Made by a program: the position numbers and the translations under genes
In this document: positions 1 to 7,208 of the stretch, in pieces
Position numbering within the stretch: the stretch's first letter is position 1
Layout of the letters: every line of letters begins with the position of its first letter
Assembly (NCBI GenBank): GCA_964580575.1
Contig: CAZOLJ010000014.1
Location: 1 to 64,000, forward strand
DNA length: 64,000 nt
Origin: CAVPDE01 sp964580575
GTDB taxonomy: Bacteria > Desulfobacterota > DSM-4660 > Desulfatiglandales > HGW-15
Reading direction: 5' to 3'
The notes under the pieces: generated by a model
Databases searched by the model: none
What the model was told of the DNA's origin: nothing
The model's input: the letters and a program-made list of their open reading frames with translations, nothing else

Positions 1-57
1 AATGGTTTAAACCCAATACTCCATCACTCCGTTACTCCAACACTCCATTTAAGCGCC

Positions 58-1053
58 TTAGCGTCTTGTGGTGTTGAGACCCACAAAGGTGCCGCCGTTC
101 TTTTGGCAGAGGACTCGCATGAGGGTTGCGAAACGGATTCCCGTGATTCCCCGGGGGTCGTTGAGCACCGTGGGAAACCCGACGGCGTGAATCCTGACCG
201 GCCGGGAACCCTGCGGCCCGGCTTTGTTCATCCGGTCCACCGTTTCCACCACCTGCTGCATCTTTTCTCCCGAGAATTCATCGCCCAGGACGTAGAGGCT
301 GATTTTCTTTTTGGGATCCCGGAACCGGGTGATCGCCTCCACAATGCCCTCCACAGGGCTGCTGTTGCTGAAGGGCCGCCAGGTGGAGAGCACCTTGAGG
401 ATCGCTTTGCGCCGGGCCGGCGAGTCAGGGATCCACTGCCCCTGGTACTGTGGGAACATGAAGATGCCGTCGTCATTCATGACCTGGATGCCTTTGACCC
501 TGGGGTAGACGTTGAGGATCTCCTGCATTTTTTCCTGCATGTAACCCCATGCGCCGCTCTGCATGCTGCCCGAGGTATCGATGATGAACACGATGTACTC
601 GCTGTCCACCGGGATCCCCACGACCGAGGAAGAAACCGTTCTCGGCCGCTCTTTTTGCAGGCGCTGCATTTCTTCCGTGAGGTCTTGAAGCGCCCTGGCG
701 AGCTTCCCCTCGATGATGTTTTGCACCTCGCTGTTCTGCCTGGAGGCGGCGAACTCCCCTTCGATGCGGGAGAGATCCCCCTGCAGTGTGGCCAATTTCA
801 GTTTTTCCTCGGAAAGCTGCTCCTCTTGGCCCTTGAGCTCGCGGTTGAGAACCGCTGTTTCTCCTCTCAGTTCGTGGAGCGTTTGTTCGAGGTGCAAGAT
901 CTTGCCCTCCAGGTCTCCTCGAATCTCTTCCATGACCACCGGGGCACCGAACTTGGAGAGCACAAACAGGAGAATGAGGGCACCGAAGCCGCAGCAGATG
1001 CAGTCCAGGAAGGAAAGGCTGAATATTTCCAGACCTCTTCTGCTTTGCTTCAT
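58..1053 (-). CDS. Membrane-anchored vWA protein with ExbD/TolR-like N-terminal helix (paralogue 1)
   Basis: 331 aa. A short basic N-terminus (MKQSRRG) leads into one membrane helix at about residues 9-33, which contains FSLSFLDCICC and so carries Asp17 inside the helix. Residues about 42-137 are predicted coiled coil. A vWA domain follows from about 150, with MIDAS DTSGS at 159-163, a Ser-rich second motif (SNSSP) and a GDE in place of the usual third Asp motif. The layout places the vWA domain outside the cytoplasmic membrane. The start overlaps the stop of the upstream paralogue by 4 bases, so translation is probably coupled. The helix resembles that of ExbD/TolR (FIDV, LLDV), which suggests a partnership with the TolQ-like protein at 3625-4428; that is inference. 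Last gene of the cluster inside the window. Confidence 0.85.
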   Translation of the reverse strand: MKQSRRGLEIFSLSFLDCICCGFGALILLFVLSKFGAPVVMEEIRGDLEGKILHLEQTLHELRGETAVLNRELKGQEEQLSEEKLKLATLQGDLSRIEGEFAASRQNSEVQNIIEGKLARALQDLTEEMQRLQKERPRTVSSSVVGIPVDSEYIVFIIDTSGSMQSGAWGYMQEKMQEILNVYPRVKGIQVMNDDGIFMFPQYQGQWIPDSPARRKAILKVLSTWRPFSNSSPVEGIVEAITRFRDPKKKISLYVLGDEFSGEKMQQVVETVDRMNKAGPQGSRPVRIHAVGFPTVLNDPRGITGIRFATLMRVLCQKNGGTFVGLNTTRR

Positions 1054-2141
1054 GGCCAGTCCCTCGACGGGCAGATGAAAGAGCCCTTGGTGAAGGTCGC
1101 CAGTCGCCAGAAGGCGCTCGCGGCTGCGGGGTCCCCCTCCATGGGGTACAGGATAATGTTCACCGGGACTCTGGAGGGGAGCAGGCGGATCGCTTCATCG
1201 AAGAGCCTCAGTCTTGCCTCTCCTGAAACTCTGCTGCTCCACGGCCTATGGGTCCCTATGGTCGGAAGACCGTCGGTGAGGAGAAACAGATTGTCGGGCG
1301 CAGGATCCATGAGCCGCAGAGCCTCAAAAGCCCTGTGCAGGCTCGTCCCCTTTTCGGGCAGGGTCTGCCTCATGCGGCGCACGACCTCATCGAGCTGCTG
1401 AACATCGGCTGCATCCAGCCATCGATTCTGGGTGCCTGGGATCGCGGGGCCCGCTGTTTCATTGAAAAAGTAGACCTGGAATTTTGCGCCTGGAGGGAGC
1501 TGGGCAGTCAGCCAGTCCACGGAGGACACGACCTGACGCCATTTCGCGGAGGAGCGCTTGGCGGAATCAGGCAGGTTGCGCCTGCGAATGACTCCGACAA
1601 TGGTTTCATCGAGCATGCTCGCGGATACATCCACGAGGATGAAAATGTGCTTTCCCCCCATCTTGAGATCGGTCAGGTATTGGCGGTCGCCCTTACCGGG
1701 AAAAGGCCTGAGCTTGGACCCGTAATCCTCTGCGGACGCCCCCCCTCCGGGCAGGCGCTTGATGCCTTGCTCAAGAGACTGCAGATCCGCTTTCAGTTTG
1801 TTGACGTGCTCTTTGACGGCCAACGTTTCGTTCTCGTAGAACGCCGTCTCCTTTGTTTTCTGTTCCATCGTCTTGATCACTTCCCGCGACAGGCCCTGCG
1901 TTTTCACTGTTTCTCGATCGATTTGCTCGGCGGTGTTCCGGGCCTGGACAAGGTGTTTCCGCCCCTCCAGCACCTCTTGTTCCATGCGTTCCACCTCTGA
2001 TTTGAGGCTTTGGGTGACCTGGTGGCGTTCAGAGGTGCTTCGGGCATTGGCAATGACAAACAAAAGGATGATGGCCCCGAGACCGCAGCAAATGCAGTCT
2101 ATGAAAGAAAGGCTGAAGACACTGAGGCTTCTACGTTTCAT
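1050..2141 (-). CDS. Membrane-anchored vWA protein with ExbD/TolR-like N-terminal helix (paralogue 2)
   Basis: 363 aa paralogue of the next gene. The N-terminus MKRRSLSVFSLSFIDCICC leads into a single membrane helix (about 8-31) with Asp15 in the position of the functional Asp of ExbD/TolR. A long coiled coil covers about 35-128. The vWA domain begins near 163, with MIDAS DVSAS (171-175), a Thr motif (EKGTSLHRA) and LLTDGLPTIG as third motif, so the metal site looks intact. It overlaps the Hsp70-like/FHA gene upstream by 11 bases and the second vWA gene downstream by 4, which makes a tightly coupled trio. vWA domains bind protein ligands through a metal ion; the partner here is unknown. Confidence 0.85.
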   Translation of the reverse strand: MKRRSLSVFSLSFIDCICCGLGAIILLFVIANARSTSERHQVTQSLKSEVERMEQEVLEGRKHLVQARNTAEQIDRETVKTQGLSREVIKTMEQKTKETAFYENETLAVKEHVNKLKADLQSLEQGIKRLPGGGASAEDYGSKLRPFPGKGDRQYLTDLKMGGKHIFILVDVSASMLDETIVGVIRRRNLPDSAKRSSAKWRQVVSSVDWLTAQLPPGAKFQVYFFNETAGPAIPGTQNRWLDAADVQQLDEVVRRMRQTLPEKGTSLHRAFEALRLMDPAPDNLFLLTDGLPTIGTHRPWSSRVSGEARLRLFDEAIRLLPSRVPVNIILYPMEGDPAAASAFWRLATFTKGSFICPSRDWP

Positions 2142-3540
2142 CTTTTTTCAGGCAGGCAATGAGTTGGAGCGTCTCTTCCGATTCGCCGACTCGAATCCTC
2201 TGGCCAAGGCTCAGCGGAGCCGAGCCCGTGATCCTCACGCCGTCCAGAAGAGTGCCGGAAGGACTCAGGTTCGTGAGAACGACCTGTTTCCCCTCTCTCC
2301 TGATCGTGCAGTGCCTTGAAGCAAGGTCTTCACCCTCCTTCAGAATGTGAACCCGGGTCCTTCCGTTTTCGGAGCTGATCACCAGAGGGGAGTCTGAAAT
2401 AGGGTAGGCGACGGCTCGGTGAAGCACATGGGTGGGAAGCCATTCACGGTCTTGAGGGGATTCCACAGATCTCTTAGCTCTTCGGGAAACCCCGTGCCAC
2501 GGCCGGCTGTCCAGGAGGGCAACGCCGCTTCTGCCGGACTGAGCTTCGAAGAGGCCGGAGAGCTTTGCCGAACCTTTTGCGCCCGCCCCCGGCTCCAAGG
2601 CAAAGAGGCGCGTGTGCGGCAGCGCGGCCAAGCTCTCTTTCCACCCCGGAATGCGGGTGACCCGGTGGGTGAGGCAGAGGGCCGTTGTCGCACCCCGCAG
2701 ACCCGCTTTGGCTCGCTTGGACTCCACGGCGGCCGCTACGTCCGCGAACACAGGAGCGCTCTTTTCCGCAAAGAGATCTCTTGTGAGAGTCACGACATGC
2801 CTGTGAAGACCGGATTTCATCTCGAAGGGCACAGACTCCTTGTCCTGGAGTTGGGCGAGGACTGCAGGAAGCCGATCATGAAGTTCCTGCTCTGAGGGGG
2901 CTTCGTAAAGGGGATCGAAGCGGGTCTTTTGCACGAACTCCTTGGCAATGGATTTCTTCCATTCGGAGACAAGCTCGCTCAACCCTCTTGCTTGAAGGGA
3001 CACGGTCTCTGTCCGGGTGAGTCGCTCCCCCGGTTCCAGAAGAGTGATCACCGCTCGATGGAGAGACAGATCCACGTGGACGATCAGGTCAAGGTCAGCG
3101 GGTTCCACTGCGGAGGCAACCGCCAGGGTGACGAATCCCCTCACGGGCATGGAAAGCTCGGAGGTCATGCCCAGGATATACCCGAGTTGCTCCTGGGTGA
3201 AGTAAGAGGGCACGGCCATGATGACTTCATCTCCATGAGGGCTCACGGCGCGCCATATCTCTTTGAGGTGGCCGTACACGAGGTCCGCACGGGTGAGCCC
3301 TTCGTAGCCCGGCTGGGAAAGTGGTGACCCATCCAGGAGATCCCAGAAAGAATTGTTCACAAGACGGGGGCTCCGGCAAATCCTGAGATCCGCCGCCTGC
3401 CCCACAAGGAGCCTTTTCTTTTCCGAAAGGGCGATGCCGGGGCTCTCCAGGCTTTCTCCGTCCACCTTGAGGAGCTTGCCGGACCGGGCCTCGGCGGCCA
3501 TAATGCCTGCATCACTGATTTCTAGACCAAGCACTCTCAT
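2131..3540 (-). CDS. Hsp70/actin-like ATPase-fold protein with C-terminal FHA domain
   Basis: 469 aa, no signal peptide, so cytoplasmic. The first ~300 residues follow the Hsp70 plan. VLGLEISDAGI stands where GIDLGTT is expected, MAVPSYFTQEQ matches the VPAYF..QR motif of DnaK, and VHVDLSLHRAVITLLE stands at the DLGGGTFDVS position. The phosphate-binding glycines are mostly lost, so ATP hydrolysis is doubtful. The C-terminal ~90 residues form an FHA domain (SRHCTI, NLSPSGTLLDG), which normally binds phosphothreonine. It lies between the TolQ-like gene and the two vWA genes and overlaps the latter, so it is a candidate cytoplasmic regulator of that membrane complex. The fusion and its position are seen; the role is inferred. 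Confidence 0.75.
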   Translation of the reverse strand: MRVLGLEISDAGIMAAEARSGKLLKVDGESLESPGIALSEKKRLLVGQAADLRICRSPRLVNNSFWDLLDGSPLSQPGYEGLTRADLVYGHLKEIWRAVSPHGDEVIMAVPSYFTQEQLGYILGMTSELSMPVRGFVTLAVASAVEPADLDLIVHVDLSLHRAVITLLEPGERLTRTETVSLQARGLSELVSEWKKSIAKEFVQKTRFDPLYEAPSEQELHDRLPAVLAQLQDKESVPFEMKSGLHRHVVTLTRDLFAEKSAPVFADVAAAVESKRAKAGLRGATTALCLTHRVTRIPGWKESLAALPHTRLFALEPGAGAKGSAKLSGLFEAQSGRSGVALLDSRPWHGVSRRAKRSVESPQDREWLPTHVLHRAVAYPISDSPLVISSENGRTRVHILKEGEDLASRHCTIRREGKQVVLTNLSPSGTLLDGVRITGSAPLSLGQRIRVGESEETLQLIACLKKDET

Positions 3541-3554
3541 GATCTGAACCTAGG

Positions 3555-3621
3555 GTAACCGTTTATCTTTTTGAAATGGGTGGCCTTTTCCTGTGACTAT
3601 TTCAAAAAGCTAAACTGTGAC
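3555..3621. repeat. Compact inverted-repeat element
   Basis: The left arm 3555-3577 (GTAACCGTTTATCTTTTTG...) and right arm 3599-3621 are inverted copies of one ~23-base sequence around a 21-base centre. The same arms bound the longer element at 4773-5064, and the centre (GGTGGCC...CTGTGACT) matches the sub-terminal parts of that element, so this looks like an internally deleted copy. It fills the gap between the Hsp70-like/FHA gene and the TolQ-like stop codon and could act as an RNA hairpin. Confidence 0.8.
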
Positions 3622-3624
3622 AAC

Positions 3625-4428
3625 TTATGGGACATGGAGATGACGGGTCAGGTTCTCTTCACAGTACGCTTCGGTGTCGAGCACGTAGCGCTCTTGAATC
3701 AGCTGGAGCTGGTGGATGAAAAACATGATCAAGAGACTGATCAAAAGCGCAATGAGCGTTGAGTTGAAAGCGATGCCGAGACTCCTGGTCACGTCGAAGA
3801 TGTCTCCTTCGAGGGCTTTGTGAGCATGGCCCAGGGCCTCCCCGATGCCTCTCACGGTGCCGAGAAATCCAACCGAGGGAACGGCCCAGGCAATGTACCG
3901 GATCATGGAGAGCTCGGAATCCAGGCGCTCGCCTTCAGCGGCGCAATAGGCGCGGGTGGCTTCCGACACAGCCTGAATGCTCCGGGTCAAACTGAAGCGC
4001 TGCAACCCTGCGAGCAATGCCCTGGGAAGCAGGGAGTCCCGCGGGCCGGGAGGCAGCGCCTGAATCTGACGGGAGAGGTCATGGGCATCTTCCGGCAGAA
4101 TGCGCATTCCTTCCGCCGCCGGGATCAGGTCGCTGTTCAGAAGCGTCCGGTTCCGAATTGTTTTGATTCCCTTGTACCCGATGATCGCCAGGGCCCAGAA
4201 CATGAGGATGAAGCAGGTCTCCTGCTCATAGTCCTGGAGCACCACGAAGACCGAGGTCGGGACCACGTGGGAGGGATGGCTCTTCATCATGGCGGCCTGC
4301 GCCTCCAGGAACACCCCTGCCTTTGGCCGGATCACGCCGATGTAGACCGCATGAACCAGGATCACCGCGATCACAAGGGAGAGAAATTGATAAATGGACT
4401 CCGTGGAAAGGGGAAAGGATTTTTTCAT
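3625..4428 (-). CDS. TolQ/ExbB/MotA-family proton-channel protein
   Basis: 267 aa with four membrane helices at about 12-33, 68-87, 176-195 and 217-238, and a large cytoplasmic loop between the second and third. The family signature is clear: PSVGFLGTVRGIGEA (184-198) and LGIAFNSTLIALLIS (217-231). Thr191 and Thr224 sit at the positions of the channel-lining threonines of ExbB/TolQ. The extra N-terminal helix and the ~30-residue extracytoplasmic segment (about 34-67) are additions to the ExbB core. No conventional exbD/tolR gene is adjacent. Instead the cluster has two vWA proteins with ExbD-like helices, which are the likely partners. The family couples proton flow to mechanical work in envelope machines; the target here is unknown. 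Confidence 0.85.
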   Translation of the reverse strand: MKKSFPLSTESIYQFLSLVIAVILVHAVYIGVIRPKAGVFLEAQAAMMKSHPSHVVPTSVFVVLQDYEQETCFILMFWALAIIGYKGIKTIRNRTLLNSDLIPAAEGMRILPEDAHDLSRQIQALPPGPRDSLLPRALLAGLQRFSLTRSIQAVSEATRAYCAAEGERLDSELSMIRYIAWAVPSVGFLGTVRGIGEALGHAHKALEGDIFDVTRSLGIAFNSTLIALLISLLIMFFIHQLQLIQERYVLDTEAYCEENLTRHLHVP

Positions 4429-4446
4429 GAGCCTCCTTGGTCTGCG

Positions 4447-4752
4447 TCAAATGTCCACCGGGAAATCCACCGCCTTGTCCGCGTCGATCTTCTCGGAAGG
4501 CACGAAATCCTCAAAAGGCGGAGAGGGCTCTTTGGGCTTCTCCGGGATGGCTTTCTTGTCCGATGGACCGGGAGAGGTGCGGGGAGGAACTCCCTGCGCC
4601 GGCCCTTGCGAAACCGCAGGAGCCATATCCCCCCTGTTGGATTTCGAGGCATCCGGAAAACCGTCCGATGCCAAGCTCGAGAAAAGAAAGAGCACGGGGA
4701 CAAAAACCCATGTCTTGCGTTTCAAGAATTTCTTTCTCGCCCTCGTCGTCAT
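4447..4752 (-). CDS. Small exported or membrane-anchored proline-rich protein
   Basis: 101 aa. A basic N-terminus (MTTRARKKFLKRK) is followed by a hydrophobic stretch at about 14-28 that could be a signal peptide or a single anchor. The rest is low-complexity and rich in Pro, Ser, Lys and Glu, ending in acidic segments. It lies 18 bases upstream of the TolQ-like gene on the same strand and right after the 292-bp inverted-repeat element, so it may be the first gene after that element. I recognise no family. Its position suggests an accessory subunit of the TolQ-like complex; that is inference only. Confidence 0.55.
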   Translation of the reverse strand: MTTRARKKFLKRKTWVFVPVLFLFSSLASDGFPDASKSNRGDMAPAVSQGPAQGVPPRTSPGPSDKKAIPEKPKEPSPPFEDFVPSEKIDADKAVDFPVDI

Positions 4753-4772
4753 TTTTTCCGAGCAACCCCGTC

Positions 4773-5064
4773 GTAACAGTTTAGCTTTTTGAAATGGATG
4801 GCTGAGGCCATGGGGGTCTCCCTAAAAACAGAACAACGAAGAAGCCACACCTCAGTGTCCAGCTGTAGGCCATGGGTGAGGCGGGCGGAGGGCTACCGGG
4901 GTACTCGCCATCTAAGACCCTGATGTCAGGTGCCGGTGAGACCTCGCCGCCCGCCTTCGCTGCCCCTTGTCTGTCAAGTCTTTCCCGATCAATCTTCGTT
5001 TTCTGTTTTTAGGGAGACCCCCATGGCCTTTGACTGTGATTATTTCAAAAAGCTAAACCGTTAC
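4773..5064. repeat. Extended inverted-repeat (MITE-like) element, about 292 bp
   Basis: The outer arms 4773-4795 and 5042-5064 are inverted copies (GTAACNGTTTAGCTTTTTG...). The inner arms 4806-4833 and 5001-5028 (GGCCATGGGGGTCTCCCT...) are a further perfect inverted repeat. The arms may extend into 4835-4842/4993-5000 (AACGAAGA/TCTTCGTT). The central ~150 bases are GC-rich with no convincing ORF. The right terminus supplies the TAA stop codon of the downstream-lying PEGA gene (5061-5063). It shares its termini with the compact element at 3555-3621, so this is a mobile or dispersed family and not a chance hairpin. Confidence 0.8.
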
Positions 5065-7199
5065 ACTCCGTCGGCATACCGGCAGACACGAAACCCGAGG
5101 TCCTCCCGCGGGGCACTGCTGTAATCCCGATAGGCGGACCGGAGCGCGCTGATGCTCCCATGTTTGTAGCTGGAACCCCGAACGACCCGATGCTGGCCGT
5201 CCCCTGGGCCTGTGGGGTCTTGCTCCGCTGTCGCCGTCTCTTGCGGGGTGATGGAATAGTAGTCCTGGCACCACTCGGAGACGTTCCCGGCCAGGTCATG
5301 GATTCCCAGGGCATTGGGCCTGAAAGAACCCGGGGCCGCGGACACGGCATAGCCGTCATTATAACCCTCCACGTAATCATTAATCAAATCTTTGGAGGAG
5401 AGATCAGCGAGGTTCGCGGTGCCCGGTTTCGGAGGAAAGGTTTCTCCCCAGGGATATTTCTGAGAAGGGCCGGTTGAAGCGAACCGCGCGCAGTACTCCC
5501 ATTCCGCCTCAGTGGGCAGGCGGTAGCCCGGCCCTGCAGGTTCAGCGGCCACCAGCCGCTCACCCCGCTTCACGTAAACAGGAGGCAGGGATTCCCTGGC
5601 GCTCAACCAGTTGCAGTAGAGAGCGGCCTGCTCCCACGTGACTCGCGCAACGGGTTGATCGTCTCTGTTGAGGGACTGTCCGCCGAAAGAGCCGGAATCG
5701 TGCTCAGGGAAAAAAGCGCGAAATTCCTTGTTCGTCACTTCTTTGATCCCCATGTAAAAGGGCTTCTTGAGCACAATGGAGCGCGCGGTTTCATTGGAGC
5801 GCCGGCCCTGTTCCCTTCGGCTGGAGCCCATGGTGTAGGCCGAAGGCGTAACCAGCCTGAGGCGGTATCCTGTGGCGGCCTGTATCTCCTCAGCTATCTT
5901 CTGAGCGGCAGGCAGGGATTTCCGGAGGACAACGATGAGCTCCTGAGGGAAGCCGGGCCTGGGCGTGAGGCGAGCGGAGAAGGGCTCATACCCCTCTTTT
6001 TGTATTTCGATGCCCTGCTCCACGGCCAAGAGTTCAATCTTGCTCGGCACCGCACCGTGGGCTTTACCGTTGATCAGGAGCAAGGCATCCGCCGGTTCCA
6101 CTTTGAAATGGACCATCCCCATTCTGGGGGTCAGGGTGAGAGAGAGGTGTTTGCGCTCGCCGGGCGAGAGGCTCACTTCCAGGGACAGCTCCTCGTACCC
6201 GGGTTTTGACACCCGGAGCAAGAGCTTTTCCCCCGAGGCAGCGGCTGCATCCAGGGGCGTTGTCCCGGCGTATTGGCCTTTTAAAGTGACCGTGGCGCCG
6301 CCTGGATCCGTTCGGAGCAAAAGAGTGCCGTCCGCCGGGACAAGCGGGATGGGCTCCAAGGTCACAGGCTGATTGGCCGTGACCTCGAGCTGGACCTGCC
6401 GGGGTTTATAGCGGTCCATGGAGAGCTTGAGGCTGTAGACGCCTTCATCGAGGTCGAGGTGAAGAGGGGTGTGTCCCACCGCCCTCCCGTCCAGGGACAC
6501 CTGGGCCCCTTCCGGAACGGAGCTTATCCGGATCCCCGCCCACCCGGGAACCAGAGGAACAGCCACGTTCTGCAAGGTTCCCATGCCCTGCACCTCCACC
6601 TCCGTCTCCAGGGGCTTGTATTTTTCGGCTTTGACGACAAGCTGGCGAAGACCCGGCTGAACGTCGGCTACTGTGGCCGGGGTGATGCCGACCGCTTGGC
6701 CGTCCAGAAAGATCTGGGCCCCGGTGATGACCTGTCCGGCCTGATTCGCATCGTGAGCGGTCACTGCGAGCCGGCCCGGCAGCTTGTCCATGGCATAGCG
6801 GAACGTCTGATTCTTTTCGTCTCCCACGGGCAGGGCTTTTTCAAGATCACGGTACCCTTGCTTTTGAGCTCGAAGCAGGTAGGTGTCCGGCTGGAGGAGG
6901 TAGTGCTCTCCGATTCCTACACTGGGCCATCCGCCGCTTATGGCCAGGCGATCCGGCTCAGGGGTGATGGTTATGGAAACCTGCTTGACCGTTAGAACAA
7001 ACCAAACCGAACCGGCCAGAAGGACTAGGACCAGAAAAAGACCGATCCGGATCAAACGACCGGGCCAGGAGGACGGGCCCTGCCGGAAAGGGGAGGGCCG
7101 GAAGGGGATGGGTCGAATCTCGATGCCGGAGGGCGAAGCGCTGTCCGCCGTATGGGCAGGGGCTGGGTCTTGATGGGTCACTTGGAAGAGTCCCTCCAC
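5061..7199 (-). CDS. Membrane protein with PEGA repeats and C-terminal FGE/SUMF1-like domain
   Basis: 712 aa from a GTG start; a GTG at 7181 is preceded by GGAGGG at better spacing and may be the true start. A cytoplasmic N-terminus of ~48 residues precedes one membrane helix (IGLFLVLVLLAGSVWFVL). Then come about five PEGA-type beta repeats (for example ISSVPEGAQVSLDGRAVG and LRTDPGGATVTLKG). The C-terminal ~250 residues are a formylglycine-generating-enzyme-like domain (YTMGSSRRE, RLPTEAEWEYCARF, DLAGNVSEWCQDYY, VVRGSSYKHG, GFRVCRY). The cysteine pair of catalytic aerobic FGE is absent in the GSSYKHGSISALRSAYR segment, so this is probably a binding module. The stop codon lies inside an inverted-repeat terminus. 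Confidence 0.85.
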   Translation of the reverse strand: MEGLFQVTHQDPAPAHTADSASPSGIEIRPIPFRPSPFRQGPSSWPGRLIRIGLFLVLVLLAGSVWFVLTVKQVSITITPEPDRLAISGGWPSVGIGEHYLLQPDTYLLRAQKQGYRDLEKALPVGDEKNQTFRYAMDKLPGRLAVTAHDANQAGQVITGAQIFLDGQAVGITPATVADVQPGLRQLVVKAEKYKPLETEVEVQGMGTLQNVAVPLVPGWAGIRISSVPEGAQVSLDGRAVGHTPLHLDLDEGVYSLKLSMDRYKPRQVQLEVTANQPVTLEPIPLVPADGTLLLRTDPGGATVTLKGQYAGTTPLDAAAASGEKLLLRVSKPGYEELSLEVSLSPGERKHLSLTLTPRMGMVHFKVEPADALLLINGKAHGAVPSKIELLAVEQGIEIQKEGYEPFSARLTPRPGFPQELIVVLRKSLPAAQKIAEEIQAATGYRLRLVTPSAYTMGSSRREQGRRSNETARSIVLKKPFYMGIKEVTNKEFRAFFPEHDSGSFGGQSLNRDDQPVARVTWEQAALYCNWLSARESLPPVYVKRGERLVAAEPAGPGYRLPTEAEWEYCARFASTGPSQKYPWGETFPPKPGTANLADLSSKDLINDYVEGYNDGYAVSAAPGSFRPNALGIHDLAGNVSEWCQDYYSITPQETATAEQDPTGPGDGQHRVVRGSSYKHGSISALRSAYRDYSSAPREDLGFRVCRYADGV

Positions 7200-7208
7200 A
7201 AGATCGTC

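Noticed and set aside
103..1401. Long plus-strand frame of 432 codons opposite the vWA genes
   Set aside because: It is antisense to two clearly coding genes, has no family motif and an implausible composition rich in His, Arg and Gly.
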